Source: Lachnospiraceae bacterium (GTDB taxonomy: Bacteria > Bacillota > Clostridia > Lachnospirales > Lachnospiraceae). Taken from it: a stretch of 51,499 nt of DNA. This document shows, in pieces, positions 16,947-26,284 of this stretch (position 1 is its first letter; every line of letters starts with the position of its first letter). Location: the NCBI GenBank assembly GCA_015056945.1, contig SVFH01000019.1, forward strand, positions 1 through 51,499. Reading direction: 5' to 3'. Position numbers and translations under genes: made by a program. The notes beneath the pieces are model-generated. The model was not told the origin of the DNA, ran no database searches, and saw only the letters and a list, made by a program, of their open reading frames with translations.

Positions 16947-17885
16947 ATGATGAAAAAATGGACCGCATATATCATACTTGCAGTGATAATTACGACTTTG
17001 ACAGGTTGTGGGGAAGAAGAAAATGTGACAAGCGGACCGGTAACACAGGAGCCGGTTTCCATGCAGGAGACGGAAGATAAAAGCGGGGACACATCAAGTG
17101 GTTACGAGCCAGGCGGATCTTTGCAGGAAGAATCGGAATATGACAATACAGATGCCATGTGGGAGATGATAGTGGAACCCGAGCAGGGCAAAGAGTATTA
17201 TGAGGAACGCTCGCCACAGGAAAATGCCGTGGATTTCACGGGTGAGTGGAGTCGTACCAAGGTGATTCGCCCGTATGAGGCATATCTGACCATTTCAAAT
17301 CAGGATGCAGAAGGCTTCGATGTGAGCGGTGAAACTTATTGGTATGCGCATATGGGGAATTTGTATGAGGAGCGTGCATATTTTGTAAGTGAGAATGGTG
17401 CTGTTCTGGAATATTATAACGAGAGTCTGGAAACTTACTCATACCTTATTTTTCTTCTGGAGGACGGAAACCTGAGGGTGTGGGCGACCGGTACCGGCGC
17501 GGATTTTGAAGCGGGAGCAAACTGCTTCTGGCATGGTGAATATGTACAGGGCGAGCCGGTTTATGAGAATGTAAATGTAATGCAGGATATTTTTACGGAA
17601 GAAGAGTTAGAGACAATCGGTAATCTGTTAGGGGAAGAACAGTTTGAAGAGATGTTTGTTTTTACCACAGAGAACGGTTCCGTGATTGAGGAAAACTGTA
17701 CACTTGCAGACGGAACGACGGCAACCTTTTATAATGCGTTTGTTCCGGGGGTTGCGAATTATAATTACTATAACCTGCTGATTGATGGAAACGGAGCGAT
17801 TTATATTGAAATCGGGCCGGACGGTATGTTCTACAGTACGGAGGATGGGCTGACGGAGATGCCCCAATATACGACAGCGGGATAG
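16947..17885 (+). CDS. Lipoprotein of unknown function
   Basis: The N-terminus is a lipoprotein signal: Lys-rich start, hydrophobic run IILAVIITT, lipobox LTGC with the lipid-modified Cys at about residue 21. A Ser/Thr/Glu/Gly-rich linker (residues about 22-75) follows, then a soluble region rich in aromatic and acidic residues with two similar halves (VDFTGEWSRTKVIRPYEAYL and ADGTTATFYNAFVPGVANY). It sits 18 bases after the helical-repeat gene with GGAGG upstream. It should be anchored outside the cytoplasmic membrane. How it relates to a cytoplasmic HSP90 pair is unclear. Confidence 0.8.
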   Translation: MMKKWTAYIILAVIITTLTGCGEEENVTSGPVTQEPVSMQETEDKSGDTSSGYEPGGSLQEESEYDNTDAMWEMIVEPEQGKEYYEERSPQENAVDFTGEWSRTKVIRPYEAYLTISNQDAEGFDVSGETYWYAHMGNLYEERAYFVSENGAVLEYYNESLETYSYLIFLLEDGNLRVWATGTGADFEAGANCFWHGEYVQGEPVYENVNVMQDIFTEEELETIGNLLGEEQFEEMFVFTTENGSVIEENCTLADGTTATFYNAFVPGVANYNYYNLLIDGNGAIYIEIGPDGMFYSTEDGLTEMPQYTTAG

Positions 17886-17890
17886 AATGA

Positions 17891-17919
17891 TTGTAATTTC
17901 CTAAAAAATTTGATATAAT
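17891..17919 (+). promoter_or_regulatory. Sigma-A promoter for the flavoenzyme/aconitase-X operon
   Basis: TTGTAA (17891-17896), 17-base spacer, consensus TATAAT (17914-17919), placed 48 bases before the first gene of the operon. Confidence 0.8.
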
Positions 17920-17966
17920 TTCTTCAATGTAAAAGGGAAGCAAAAAACCAGGGAGGTATTACAATA

Positions 17967-20021
17967 ATGGACCAAAGATTAGAACCTTTATTTACACCAT
18001 GGAATATCGGCAATTGTGAAATTAAAAACCGTATTGTCATGACATCTATGGGTGGCACGAATCTGTTAGGATGGATGGAGATTAACCATTTCGACAAGGC
18101 AGGTGCACAGTTTATTCTTGAGGTTGCAAAGAATAATTGCGGTCTTGTTTTGCCCGGATGTCAGCCGGTGTACAACCCGATGTTAGGTCAGTGGCTTTAC
18201 AAGAAAGAGAAGATGTATAAAGATTTGGCTGCATGGATGCCGGAATTCCACAAGACGGGGGCGAAGCTTTTTGTGCAGCTGACAGCGGGATTCGGACGTT
18301 CTTTTACAATCAGCCATGTAATGGAGACGCTTTATACCAATAAGTTCCTTCGTACGGTGTCAAAGCCCGTGATGAACTTTGATAAAATCACCGCGGCGCC
18401 GAGTGCATCACCGAATCGCTGGTCTGATAAGGTTCCTTCCCGTGAAATGACCGTGGAAGAAATCAAAGAGTTTATTGAAGCATTTGGCAAAACTGCAAAG
18501 CTTCTGAAAGAAGCCGGTGTGGATGGCGTGGAAATCCATGCGGTACATGAAGGTTATCTGCTCGACCAGTTTACCTTAAAATATGTGAATCAGCGAACCG
18601 ACGAGTACGGAGGAAGCCTTGAGAACCGCTATCGTTTCGCGGCTGAGATTGTAAAAGAGATTAAAAGGGTATGCGGAGCGGATTTCCCGGTTTCTTTACG
18701 TTACAGTGTGGAATCTAAGACAAAGGGCTTCCGCGAAGGTGCTCTGCCCGGAGAAAACTATACGGAAGTCGGACGCGATATGGAAGAGTCCAAGCTTGCG
18801 GCACAGTTTTTAAAAGAAGCAGGATACGATATGTTAAACTGCGACAACGGAACCTACGATGCGTGGTACTGGGCACATCCCCCTATTTACATGCCTGAGA
18901 ACTGCAATCTTGAAGATGTGGCAGAGCTTCGTAAGGCAGTGGATATTCCCGTGGTTTGTGCAGGACGTATGGAACCGCGTGTGGCAGCGGATGCGGTACG
19001 CGACGGTTTGATTGACGGTGCAGGTTTTGCACGTCCGTTCCTTGCTGATCAGGAGTGGGTAACGAAGCTTAAGGAAGGACGTGAGGCAGATATCCGTCCT
19101 TGTATTCTTTGTCATAACGCATGTTTCAATATGGCGCATTATAAAGGTGTTCCCAATGATCAGGAGCTATGGGATTCCCTGCATTTATCACGTTGTGCGG
19201 TGAATGCGGAAACCATGCAGTGGAACAAGCATCAAATCATCCCTGCCAAACAGCCTAAGACGGTACATATTATCGGTGGCGGTATCGGCGGTATGGAAGC
19301 AGCAAGAGTTCTGAAATTGCGCGGTCATAAGCCGGTTATTCATGAGAAATCAGCGCGTCTTGGCGGTACTTTTATTCCTGCAAGTGCGGAAAGTTATAAG
19401 GGTAAATTACGAGACCTGCTTGCGTGGTACGAAAAGCAGATGAAGGATTTAGAGATTGAAATTCATTTCAATGAGACGATAGAAGACATTACACAGTTTG
19501 CGGGCAATCCCGTGATTATTGCGACCGGATCTAAGCCCCGTGTGTTACAATCCGTTCCCGGCCATGAAAGAATGGTGGAAGCGTGCGATTACTTAAACGG
19601 CACACCGGTTGGAGAAACCGTGGCAGTTATCGGTGGCGGTCTCACCGGCTGTGAGATTGCATATGAACTTGCATTGCAGGGTAAAAAACCTGTTATCGTA
19701 GAAATGAAGAACGATCTTATCGCTCAGACCGGTGTTTGTCTGGCAAACAGCTCCTATTTACGTGAATGGTTTGCGCTTCATAATGTTCCGGTTTATCTGG
19801 AAACTTCTTTAAAAGAAGTACGTGAAGGAACAATTGTATGTGCGGATGCAGAAGGCAAAGAAGTTGAGATTTCCTGTGACAGTGTAATCAGCTCGGCAGG
19901 ATATATTGCGAATCCGTTAACCAAATCCTCTTCCAATGTACACCTTGTAGGCGATTGCCTTCAGGTTGGCAATTTACGTACCGTAGTATGGCGTGCATAT
20001 GAAGTGGCAATGAAAATCTGA
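17967..20021 (+). CDS. Fe-S flavoenzyme of the 2-enoate/2,4-dienoyl-CoA reductase (BaiCD-like) family
   Basis: 684 residues in the standard three-part layout. Residues 1-about 370 are an Old-Yellow-Enzyme TIM barrel with the family block VEIHAVHEGYLLDQF and RTDEYGGSLENRYRF. A 4Fe-4S site follows from about residue 377 (CILCHNAC, with a further Cys near 410). Then come two dinucleotide folds, IIGGGIGGMEAARV (about 436) for FAD and VIGGGLTGCEIAYEL (about 555) for NAD(P)H. Such enzymes reduce an activated C=C bond or act in reverse in anaerobes. Within the family the HAVHEGYLLDQF form is the one I associate with BaiCD/enoate reductases. Its neighbours are the two aconitase-X subunits, suggesting it reduces the product of their dehydration. 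The substrate is unknown. Confidence 0.9.
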   Translation: MDQRLEPLFTPWNIGNCEIKNRIVMTSMGGTNLLGWMEINHFDKAGAQFILEVAKNNCGLVLPGCQPVYNPMLGQWLYKKEKMYKDLAAWMPEFHKTGAKLFVQLTAGFGRSFTISHVMETLYTNKFLRTVSKPVMNFDKITAAPSASPNRWSDKVPSREMTVEEIKEFIEAFGKTAKLLKEAGVDGVEIHAVHEGYLLDQFTLKYVNQRTDEYGGSLENRYRFAAEIVKEIKRVCGADFPVSLRYSVESKTKGFREGALPGENYTEVGRDMEESKLAAQFLKEAGYDMLNCDNGTYDAWYWAHPPIYMPENCNLEDVAELRKAVDIPVVCAGRMEPRVAADAVRDGLIDGAGFARPFLADQEWVTKLKEGREADIRPCILCHNACFNMAHYKGVPNDQELWDSLHLSRCAVNAETMQWNKHQIIPAKQPKTVHIIGGGIGGMEAARVLKLRGHKPVIHEKSARLGGTFIPASAESYKGKLRDLLAWYEKQMKDLEIEIHFNETIEDITQFAGNPVIIATGSKPRVLQSVPGHERMVEACDYLNGTPVGETVAVIGGGLTGCEIAYELALQGKKPVIVEMKNDLIAQTGVCLANSSYLREWFALHNVPVYLETSLKEVREGTIVCADAEGKEVEISCDSVISSAGYIANPLTKSSSNVHLVGDCLQVGNLRTVVWRAYEVAMKI

Positions 20022-20036
20022 TAGGAGGAAAAGACT

Positions 20037-21314
20037 TTGAATTTAACGAAAGAACAACAGGAAATTCTGGATGGAGCCAAAGGTGATGTCTTAGCCAGAG
20101 TAATGAAGACGCTGGTGCGTTACGGTGAGCTCTTTGGTGCAGACTCCATGGTTCCCGTAACCGGCGAATACAATCACCTTGTAACATCCTTCGGATTAAA
20201 GGCTTTGACGCCGGTGTACGATTTAATGGACAAGTTAATCGACTCCGGAAATATATCGACACAGAAGTTTTCCGCAGACCCGAGACCGCTTGATAAGAAT
20301 GTACCGAGCAATTTTTTGCAGGATTTTATTTTTAAAAATTTCATGTATTCCAAGCAGGATGATTACGAGAAACAGTTAAACAAACTCGGTTTGATGGAGA
20401 AGGATGCGTTCAGTTGTACCTGTTATATGGATGAGGTGGGGAATACACCGGCGAAGGGGGATATCCTTTCCTGGTCGGAATCTTCGGCAGTAGTCTATGC
20501 GAACTCTGTTCTCGGTGCGAGATGTAACCGTAATTCCGGCATTATTGACCTGATGGGATCGGTGGTTGGATATGTCCCGAATTTCGGACTTTTAACAAAT
20601 GAGGGTAGAAAGGCTACCTGGATTGTTAAGATTGAGACGACAAAGAAACCGGAGGCGCAGCTTCTTGGTTCCGCAATTGGAATGAAGGTTATGGCAGAGG
20701 TTCCTTTTATTACAGGTCTTGATAAATGGCTCGGCAGTGAACTTGATGATGCGGCTAAGACCTATTTGAAGGATTTCGGTGCGGCAACAGCATCAAACGG
20801 TGCAGTGGGATTATATCATGTGGAGAATCTGACCCCCGAAGCGGTGGAGATGGGCGCAAATCTCGTGGAAGCAGATGCGAAAGTGTATGTGATTGATGAT
20901 GCGGAATTGCAGCGTGTCTATGACAGTTATCCTGTTATCTGGAAAAAGAAAGACGCAACTCCGAAGCTTTGCTTCATGGGCTGTCCGCATATGAGCTTAA
21001 ACCAGCTGATTGACTGGACAAAGAAAGTAGATGAAAGCTTAAAGGCAGCAGGCAAAACCAAAGTCTGTATTCCGACTGTGTTCACTGCAGCCCCCGCTGT
21101 ATTGAAAAAGTTCGAGGAAACAGAGTATGCGGCGACACTGAAAGCAACAGGTGTGATTACATCTTATATCTGCCCGCTTATGTACATGAACAATCCGTTA
21201 AGCGAGAAAATGCCCGTCATTACCTCCAGTAATAAATTGAGAACTTACACAAGTGCAAGATATTACACGGATGAGGAAATTCTGAAGCAGATTACAGAGG
21301 GAGGCAGCAAATGA
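20037..21314 (+). CDS. Aconitase X catalytic (large) subunit, DUF521 type
   Basis: 425 residues, TTG start preceded by AGGAGG nine bases upstream. Family features are the N-terminal LTKEQQEILDGAKGD, a substrate region SESSAVVYANSVLGARCNR, and the Fe-S cysteines in SCTCYMDE and CFMGCPHMSLNQL. Aconitase-X proteins are Fe-S dehydratases; characterised members include cis-3-hydroxy-L-proline dehydratase and archaeal mevalonate 5-phosphate dehydratase. Here the large and small parts are separate genes overlapping by four bases. The pairing with a C=C-reducing flavoenzyme points to a dehydrate-then-reduce route on a hydroxy-acid; which acid cannot be read from the sequence. Confidence 0.9.
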   Translation: MNLTKEQQEILDGAKGDVLARVMKTLVRYGELFGADSMVPVTGEYNHLVTSFGLKALTPVYDLMDKLIDSGNISTQKFSADPRPLDKNVPSNFLQDFIFKNFMYSKQDDYEKQLNKLGLMEKDAFSCTCYMDEVGNTPAKGDILSWSESSAVVYANSVLGARCNRNSGIIDLMGSVVGYVPNFGLLTNEGRKATWIVKIETTKKPEAQLLGSAIGMKVMAEVPFITGLDKWLGSELDDAAKTYLKDFGAATASNGAVGLYHVENLTPEAVEMGANLVEADAKVYVIDDAELQRVYDSYPVIWKKKDATPKLCFMGCPHMSLNQLIDWTKKVDESLKAAGKTKVCIPTVFTAAPAVLKKFEETEYAATLKATGVITSYICPLMYMNNPLSEKMPVITSSNKLRTYTSARYYTDEEILKQITEGGSK

Positions 21315-21754
21315 AAGAGTTTAAAGGAAGAATCGTAGCGCCGGGAACAATCAGTGCCCCTGCACTTGTGTCTCACGGCGGATTAAATACACTGGCATCT
21401 TTCCAGAAAGCATTGCAGTTCGGCGATAAGAAAGCCACCTGCGGGGACCAGAATAATCAGGACCTTTACGGGAAGCAGATGGCCGGCAAGGCGCTTTGCC
21501 TGCCCTGTACAATCGGATCCACCACGGGAGGGCTTGTTCTTTACTGTGCCTGCTCCATGAAACGCCAGCCGGCATGCATGCTGTTCTCGGAACCGATTGA
21601 TTCTCTTGCGGCAGCAGGTGCTGTTCTTGCGGATGTGTGGCTTGATGATGTGTCCATGCCTGTCATTGACAGTCTTGGAGCAGAGTTTCTTGATTATGTG
21701 AAAGACGATATGACAATTACCATCAAAGAAGATGGTGTGGTTGTTGTGGAATAA
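21311..21754 (+). CDS. Aconitase X swivel (small) subunit, DUF126 type
   Basis: 147 residues, starting in a four-base overlap (ATGA) with the large subunit. It shows the swivel-domain pattern FKGRIVAPGTISAPALVS at the N-terminus, ending in the conserved GSTTGG loop where the catalytic Ser sits, followed by a hydrophobic strand. An extra Cys pair (ALCLPC) lies next to that loop. It forms the active site together with the 20037 product. Confidence 0.9.
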   Translation: MKEFKGRIVAPGTISAPALVSHGGLNTLASFQKALQFGDKKATCGDQNNQDLYGKQMAGKALCLPCTIGSTTGGLVLYCACSMKRQPACMLFSEPIDSLAAAGAVLADVWLDDVSMPVIDSLGAEFLDYVKDDMTITIKEDGVVVVE

Positions 21755-21816
21755 GAAATGTTTTGGCGCCTGTCCGGATTTGGGACAGACGTGTTTGGAA
21801 GAAGGGGAATAAGGAG

Positions 21817-22383
21817 ATGAAAAAGAACATAAAAATATGGATTGCCATTGCGATTATTGCAATCATTGTTATTGTTTTGCCTGCAGGTTTCTTCTTGGCG
21901 TTAACTGCATTGATGTCAAATGAAGAATCCGGAACGGATATTTCGGGCTTTGAAGCAGAATATAGCAGTTATTTCGGAATACCGGTTCCGCCTTCTGCCA
22001 CAGAGTTTAACTTTTACAAAGATGATATTAAATTGCGGAAATCAGGTGTGTGTTCTTTTGTGTTGCCACAGAGCGAATTTGATGCATATCAGAAGGATGT
22101 AATTGAACGATATAAGGTGGATATGCAGGATGAAGGTAACTTAAGTTACGGTTACGGTCATTGGTACGGTATGCGGGTTTGTGATATTAATGCAGATAAT
22201 CCGGATTATATATTGGATGAAGTGCCGGAAGCCATTCATTTTGAGAAAGTAATCAAAGATGATATCGGTGAGTATACTGTGTTGCTTTATTCGCCTTCGG
22301 GAACAGGTACGAGGTCGTTCGGTATTTTCGTAAACAATTCGTCCCGTCGTGTAGTGTGTTATTACAATGCGACCATTCGATGA
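21817..22383 (+). CDS. Membrane-anchored hypothetical protein (188 aa)
   Basis: The start is chosen at ATG 21817, where GGGG and AAGGAG lie upstream and the product begins MKKNIKIW followed by a long hydrophobic segment (residues about 7-32). The remaining 155 residues are soluble and probably outside the cell, with no family I recognise. It is 62 bases after the aconitase-X subunit and 31 before the zinc-ribbon protein, on the same strand; no terminator was seen on either side. Confidence 0.7.
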   Translation: MKKNIKIWIAIAIIAIIVIVLPAGFFLALTALMSNEESGTDISGFEAEYSSYFGIPVPPSATEFNFYKDDIKLRKSGVCSFVLPQSEFDAYQKDVIERYKVDMQDEGNLSYGYGHWYGMRVCDINADNPDYILDEVPEAIHFEKVIKDDIGEYTVLLYSPSGTGTRSFGIFVNNSSRRVVCYYNATIR

Positions 22384-22414
22384 ATCCGTAAAATAAAAGG
22401 AGTAGAGAAAGAAA

Positions 22415-23800
22415 ATGTTCCAATATACACAGGAAGAGAAAGAACAAATAAAAGATGTTTTTGCCCGTGCCGGCGAGAATATTTCAATACACTATAAGAT
22501 GCAAAGCCGCAATGCTGAGATGGCGGAACTTGTGAACAGATATAGGCAGGAGGAAGCTGCATGGTATCAAAGTGAGCAGTCTGATGAAAATACCTTTGAA
22601 CTGACCTCTCAGAGTTTGTGGTATATGCATTATCTGAATAAAAAAAGGATGCAGAAAAAAGGCATTCGCGCAAAGTTTGATTTGTTGTTACCAACTCCGG
22701 AATTCGCAACCAAAGAGCAGCGTTATCCTGACTGGGCTTATGACAAACAAGGGGAAAATGTTGTATGCTGCCTGCGTGATTATGAAAGAACGGATAAAAC
22801 ATATTATTGCGGAGAGAAAATTCTATATAAAGAGCCTGCACGTCGCGGAAATACAGAGTCTTACTATATTACAATGGCGCAGAATGAAAATGGCGAATAT
22901 GTTTGTCCGGGCTGCGGAAGGGTATCAACGAAAGAAGAATTGCTGGATGGGTGCGATTATTGTAACAGCAAATTCGATGTGAAAGATTTCAGCACGAAAG
23001 TCTCGTCTGTATTTTATCCCAGAAAGTTTATGCAAAGTCGAGACGGTAAAGATACGTGGAAAGGATTTCTTTATGCTTCACCTGTTTTAATATTGATCCC
23101 GGTTGTACTTGTACTTGCGTTCATTATTATGTACGCGGCCGGTTTTTTGAGCATCTTCATAGGAGAAATTGCAGATATTGTCATTGGTTTGCTGATTCCG
23201 CTGACCGGTATGCTTTGCATTGGTCTGTTTTTCCTTTTTATTATATTGGGAGCCATTCTGGCTTTTGCCAAAATGGCTCCGAAGAAATCCGTGGATCCGT
23301 CCCTTGCGATTTCGCGTGATGATCCTCTTTTTTCGGAAGAAGTGTTTATTGCCGGTCTGACCAATAAAATTGTAAGTTTGCATTATGCTGAACACATGAG
23401 TGAGGTTGCTCCTTTTATAGAGAAGGATATGAGCAAACTGATTGCACAATGTGATTCTGTGATTGATTGCAGACTGACGGAATGTGTATTGGTTGACTAT
23501 CAGAAGGACGAAGAAGAACATCATATGGATGTTGAAGTAAAAATCAGACTTTTGGTTTATGAGCAGGATATGGTCAGATCTTCAAATCAGCATCTTTTAC
23601 TTCGTCTCGGAAGAAAAAATGATGTTTTTACAAATCCCGGCGGAGAAGTGCTGGCATATCGTTGTCCGAATTGTGGTGCAAGTGTTTCGCTGCTTACAGG
23701 AGGGCGTTGTGAGTACTGTGATACCATGATTCATGTGAAAAAATATGACTGGGTGATTGAAGATATATCAAATGTGAAGAAGCAGTCCAAAGCCAAATAA
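22415..23800 (+). CDS. Zinc-ribbon membrane protein with Tim44-like region
   Basis: 461 residues. A soluble N-terminal part is followed by a zinc ribbon (CPGCG...CDYC, about residues 167-188), two membrane segments (about 218-242 and 250-285), a Tim44-like region beginning DPLFSEEVFIAGL, and a second zinc ribbon at the C-terminus (YRCPNCGASVSLLTGGRCEYC). The start has AAGGAG upstream. The Tim44-like call is by memory of the domain's opening pattern. Function is unknown; a role in membrane organisation or protein handling is only inferred. Confidence 0.75.
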   Translation: MFQYTQEEKEQIKDVFARAGENISIHYKMQSRNAEMAELVNRYRQEEAAWYQSEQSDENTFELTSQSLWYMHYLNKKRMQKKGIRAKFDLLLPTPEFATKEQRYPDWAYDKQGENVVCCLRDYERTDKTYYCGEKILYKEPARRGNTESYYITMAQNENGEYVCPGCGRVSTKEELLDGCDYCNSKFDVKDFSTKVSSVFYPRKFMQSRDGKDTWKGFLYASPVLILIPVVLVLAFIIMYAAGFLSIFIGEIADIVIGLLIPLTGMLCIGLFFLFIILGAILAFAKMAPKKSVDPSLAISRDDPLFSEEVFIAGLTNKIVSLHYAEHMSEVAPFIEKDMSKLIAQCDSVIDCRLTECVLVDYQKDEEEHHMDVEVKIRLLVYEQDMVRSSNQHLLLRLGRKNDVFTNPGGEVLAYRCPNCGASVSLLTGGRCEYCDTMIHVKKYDWVIEDISNVKKQSKAK

Positions 23801-23808
23801 ATAAGCAG

Positions 23809-23847
23809 AAAAAAAGGAATTTCCCTTGTCAGAGGAATTCCTTTTTT
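23809..23847 (+). terminator. Rho-independent terminator
   Basis: A-rich left arm AAAAAAGGAATTTCC pairs with GGAATTCCTTTTTT (one bulged base) around a loop containing TTGTCA. It ends the unit at 23800. Confidence 0.85.
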
Positions 23848-23854
23848 GTATAAT
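23826..23854 (+). promoter_or_regulatory. Sigma-A promoter embedded in the terminator
   Basis: TTGTCA (23826-23831, in the terminator loop), 17-base spacer, TATAAT (23849-23854), about 50 bases before the peptidase gene. Confidence 0.75.
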
Positions 23855-23905
23855 AAAGATTACTGAAATTTACATAAAAAAATTTAGGAGAAATGCAAAA
23901 GGATT

Positions 23906-26203
23906 ATGAGTGAGAAGAAAGAAACAAAGAGACGAAATGGTAAACAGATAATTTCATTGTTATTAGTTTTGATGGTGTGCTTAATGTTTGGCTTATCAAT
24001 AGCAGACACAATCGAGACCAGGAAAAGGACGAACCTGAATTATGAGCGTATTATGAATCATGTTACGGAAATGGTCAAAAACGGTCCGCATTCTCTTTAT
24101 GATAAAGAGGAAAATCGCGCGGTTATGGACTATATGATTTCGCAGCTGGAATCATATGGTGTTACCGAGGGAGATACAACTGCACAACCGGCATATCTGA
24201 TACAGGATTATGTGGTCGATACGGGTATTTATCAGAATTGGTATCTTTCCAATCTGATTGTGCACATTCCCGCAAATTCACCGCAGGTAACGGGAGATGC
24301 CGTTATGGTGATGGCACATTTTGATTCCGTGCCGATGGGACCCGGTGCGAGTGATGATACAACGGCGTGTTCCGTCATGTTAGAGACGATCAGATTTTAT
24401 CTGGAAAATATGGCGAACGGAACAGAAATTACAAATGACCTTGTATTCTGTTTTGTAAACGGTGAAGAATTCGGGTTGTACGGTTCGGAAGCATTTATGA
24501 AGGAGTTTGATGGTTTCGGAGCTTTGAAAGACAGGATTAAATTTGCAATTAATCTTGAAGCAAGAGGTACTGCCGGCACACAGATTATGTTTGAAACGTC
24601 AGCCAATAATTTCAATACAATTAAAATGTTTGCAAAGGTGAATAAGAGCCTTGTTACCTGTTCCGTGGCAACCATGATTTATGATATGATGCCGAATGGT
24701 ACTGATTTCAGTAATTATAAAGAGTTTTATCAGGGTGTGAACATTGCTAACATCGGAGGCGGTGAGAATTACCACACGCAGAATGATGATTTGGCGCATG
24801 TGGGAGCCAATTACGTAACGCAGCAGGCACAAATTGTGGAGGATTTGCTTGAGACACTTGCAACGTATGATTTGGATACGCTTTACGAAGCGGATGAATC
24901 GGCAATCTTTTTCTCTTACTTAAATATAGGGACGGTTTATTACAATCATGTAGTGGTAATCATTCTCGGTGTTTTACTGATTCTTATGGTGGTTGCCAAT
25001 GTTGTTTTGTCAGTTGCGTATCGCAAGGAGAATAATATACTAAAGACAATAAAAGGTATTGTGACAATTGTTGCAGGACTTGGCGTGACAGCGGGACTGG
25101 CATACGGTTTCTATTATCTGTTCCAGCTCTTGGCAGCACTTTTTGGAACAATTGATATTCACACTATCGGCAAAATATCCTATTCCAACACTGTAATGAT
25201 TGTCGGAATCGGATTCCTTGCACTTGGCGTGACGGCACTCACTTCCGCGTTGGCGCGCAAATTATTGAAGATAGAGAATCGAGACATTGTAAGAGCTTTT
25301 TCATACATACATGCGACAATTGGCATTGTGCTTTCATTTGTACTTGCCGATGCAAGCTATTTATTTGTGTTTAGCGGAATTCTTTTCATGATTAATGAAC
25401 TGGTGATTACCGTATGCAAAGAAAAAGCGCAAGAGGAATATCATTTTGAATTGCTTGCAACTGCGTTGTATGTTCCGGTTGTGATTCCGATTATTGCGCT
25501 TGCAACTTCTGCATTGGGACTTGGAATGTGCTACGTATTTGCGCTGCTTTTTGCACTTGCGTTATTTGCAGTAGGAGCATGGATGAAGCCTGTATACGGC
25601 GGAATTTCAGTGGGAATCAGCGTTGTGCTTTTTGTCATTATCAGCTTAATAGCGCCGGATCCGCACATGAATCTTCAAGGAAAACAAGCTATTAAAATGT
25701 TACCTTATGATGATGCGCTTGTGTATGCCGTAGAGGCGGATGGAAAATGCGAATATCTGGTGTATGATTTAGATGCTTATTCTGCATTGAAAAAATATGC
25801 ACCTGAATTGACTTATAGAGATGAAATGTTGTGCTATGCAAGTGATGCAAAGCCCTTGGAAACGGATGTGAAAATACTTTCCGAACAGGAAGGAGATACA
25901 TTGCATATCTGTCTGACAGATGAGGATGCTTTCGTGAATTTGACATTTCTCGATGTGGATGCCAAAGAGGTTGTCATTGATGACGGCAAACAGGAGAGAA
26001 CCTTTGTGTTTGATGGAGGAAATTATTTCAACTTCCGACTGCATGATGATTGTACCTTACAGATAAAAGGAGGTACGGCAAAAGTGGCATATCAGGAGGT
26101 TTTAAGAGATTACGAAATGTTGATTCCTGCTGATTACGATGCATCGGAGCGGTTACATTTCAACCTCTGGTTATTGGATGAATTTGAATTACGTGCAGAG
26201 TAA
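23906..26203 (+). CDS. M28-family zinc aminopeptidase with C-terminal membrane domain
   Basis: 765 residues. One N-terminal membrane anchor (residues about 14-34) is followed by an M28 peptidase domain. The metal ligands and catalytic residues are in MVMAHFDSV (H138), GASDDT (bridging Asp, about 150), VNGEEFGLYGSEAF (E187/E188), INLEARG (E218) and NYHTQNDD (H290). From about residue 345 there are roughly eight hydrophobic segments and then a soluble C-terminal domain (about 600-765). The layout resembles the eukaryotic ER metallopeptidase/Fxna group. It probably trims peptides on the outer face of the membrane. A start codon GTG/ATG is not in doubt, as AGGAG lies upstream of ATG 23906. Confidence 0.9.
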   Translation: MSEKKETKRRNGKQIISLLLVLMVCLMFGLSIADTIETRKRTNLNYERIMNHVTEMVKNGPHSLYDKEENRAVMDYMISQLESYGVTEGDTTAQPAYLIQDYVVDTGIYQNWYLSNLIVHIPANSPQVTGDAVMVMAHFDSVPMGPGASDDTTACSVMLETIRFYLENMANGTEITNDLVFCFVNGEEFGLYGSEAFMKEFDGFGALKDRIKFAINLEARGTAGTQIMFETSANNFNTIKMFAKVNKSLVTCSVATMIYDMMPNGTDFSNYKEFYQGVNIANIGGGENYHTQNDDLAHVGANYVTQQAQIVEDLLETLATYDLDTLYEADESAIFFSYLNIGTVYYNHVVVIILGVLLILMVVANVVLSVAYRKENNILKTIKGIVTIVAGLGVTAGLAYGFYYLFQLLAALFGTIDIHTIGKISYSNTVMIVGIGFLALGVTALTSALARKLLKIENRDIVRAFSYIHATIGIVLSFVLADASYLFVFSGILFMINELVITVCKEKAQEEYHFELLATALYVPVVIPIIALATSALGLGMCYVFALLFALALFAVGAWMKPVYGGISVGISVVLFVIISLIAPDPHMNLQGKQAIKMLPYDDALVYAVEADGKCEYLVYDLDAYSALKKYAPELTYRDEMLCYASDAKPLETDVKILSEQEGDTLHICLTDEDAFVNLTFLDVDAKEVVIDDGKQERTFVFDGGNYFNFRLHDDCTLQIKGGTAKVAYQEVLRDYEMLIPADYDASERLHFNLWLLDEFELRAE

Positions 26204-26217
26204 TGAGTGGCAGAATA

Positions 26218-26247
26218 AAAGCGCCGGTCGATTGTGACCGGCGCTTT
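26218..26247. terminator. Bidirectional terminator between convergent genes
   Basis: GCGCCGGTC (26221-26229) and GACCGGCGC (26236-26244) form a perfect GC-rich stem with six-base loop, flanked by AAAA on the left and TTT on the right, so it can serve the peptidase gene and the minus-strand ligase gene. Confidence 0.85.
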
Positions 26248-26284
26248 GTTGTATCATATGACGTAAAAACATTCTTTGAATGGA

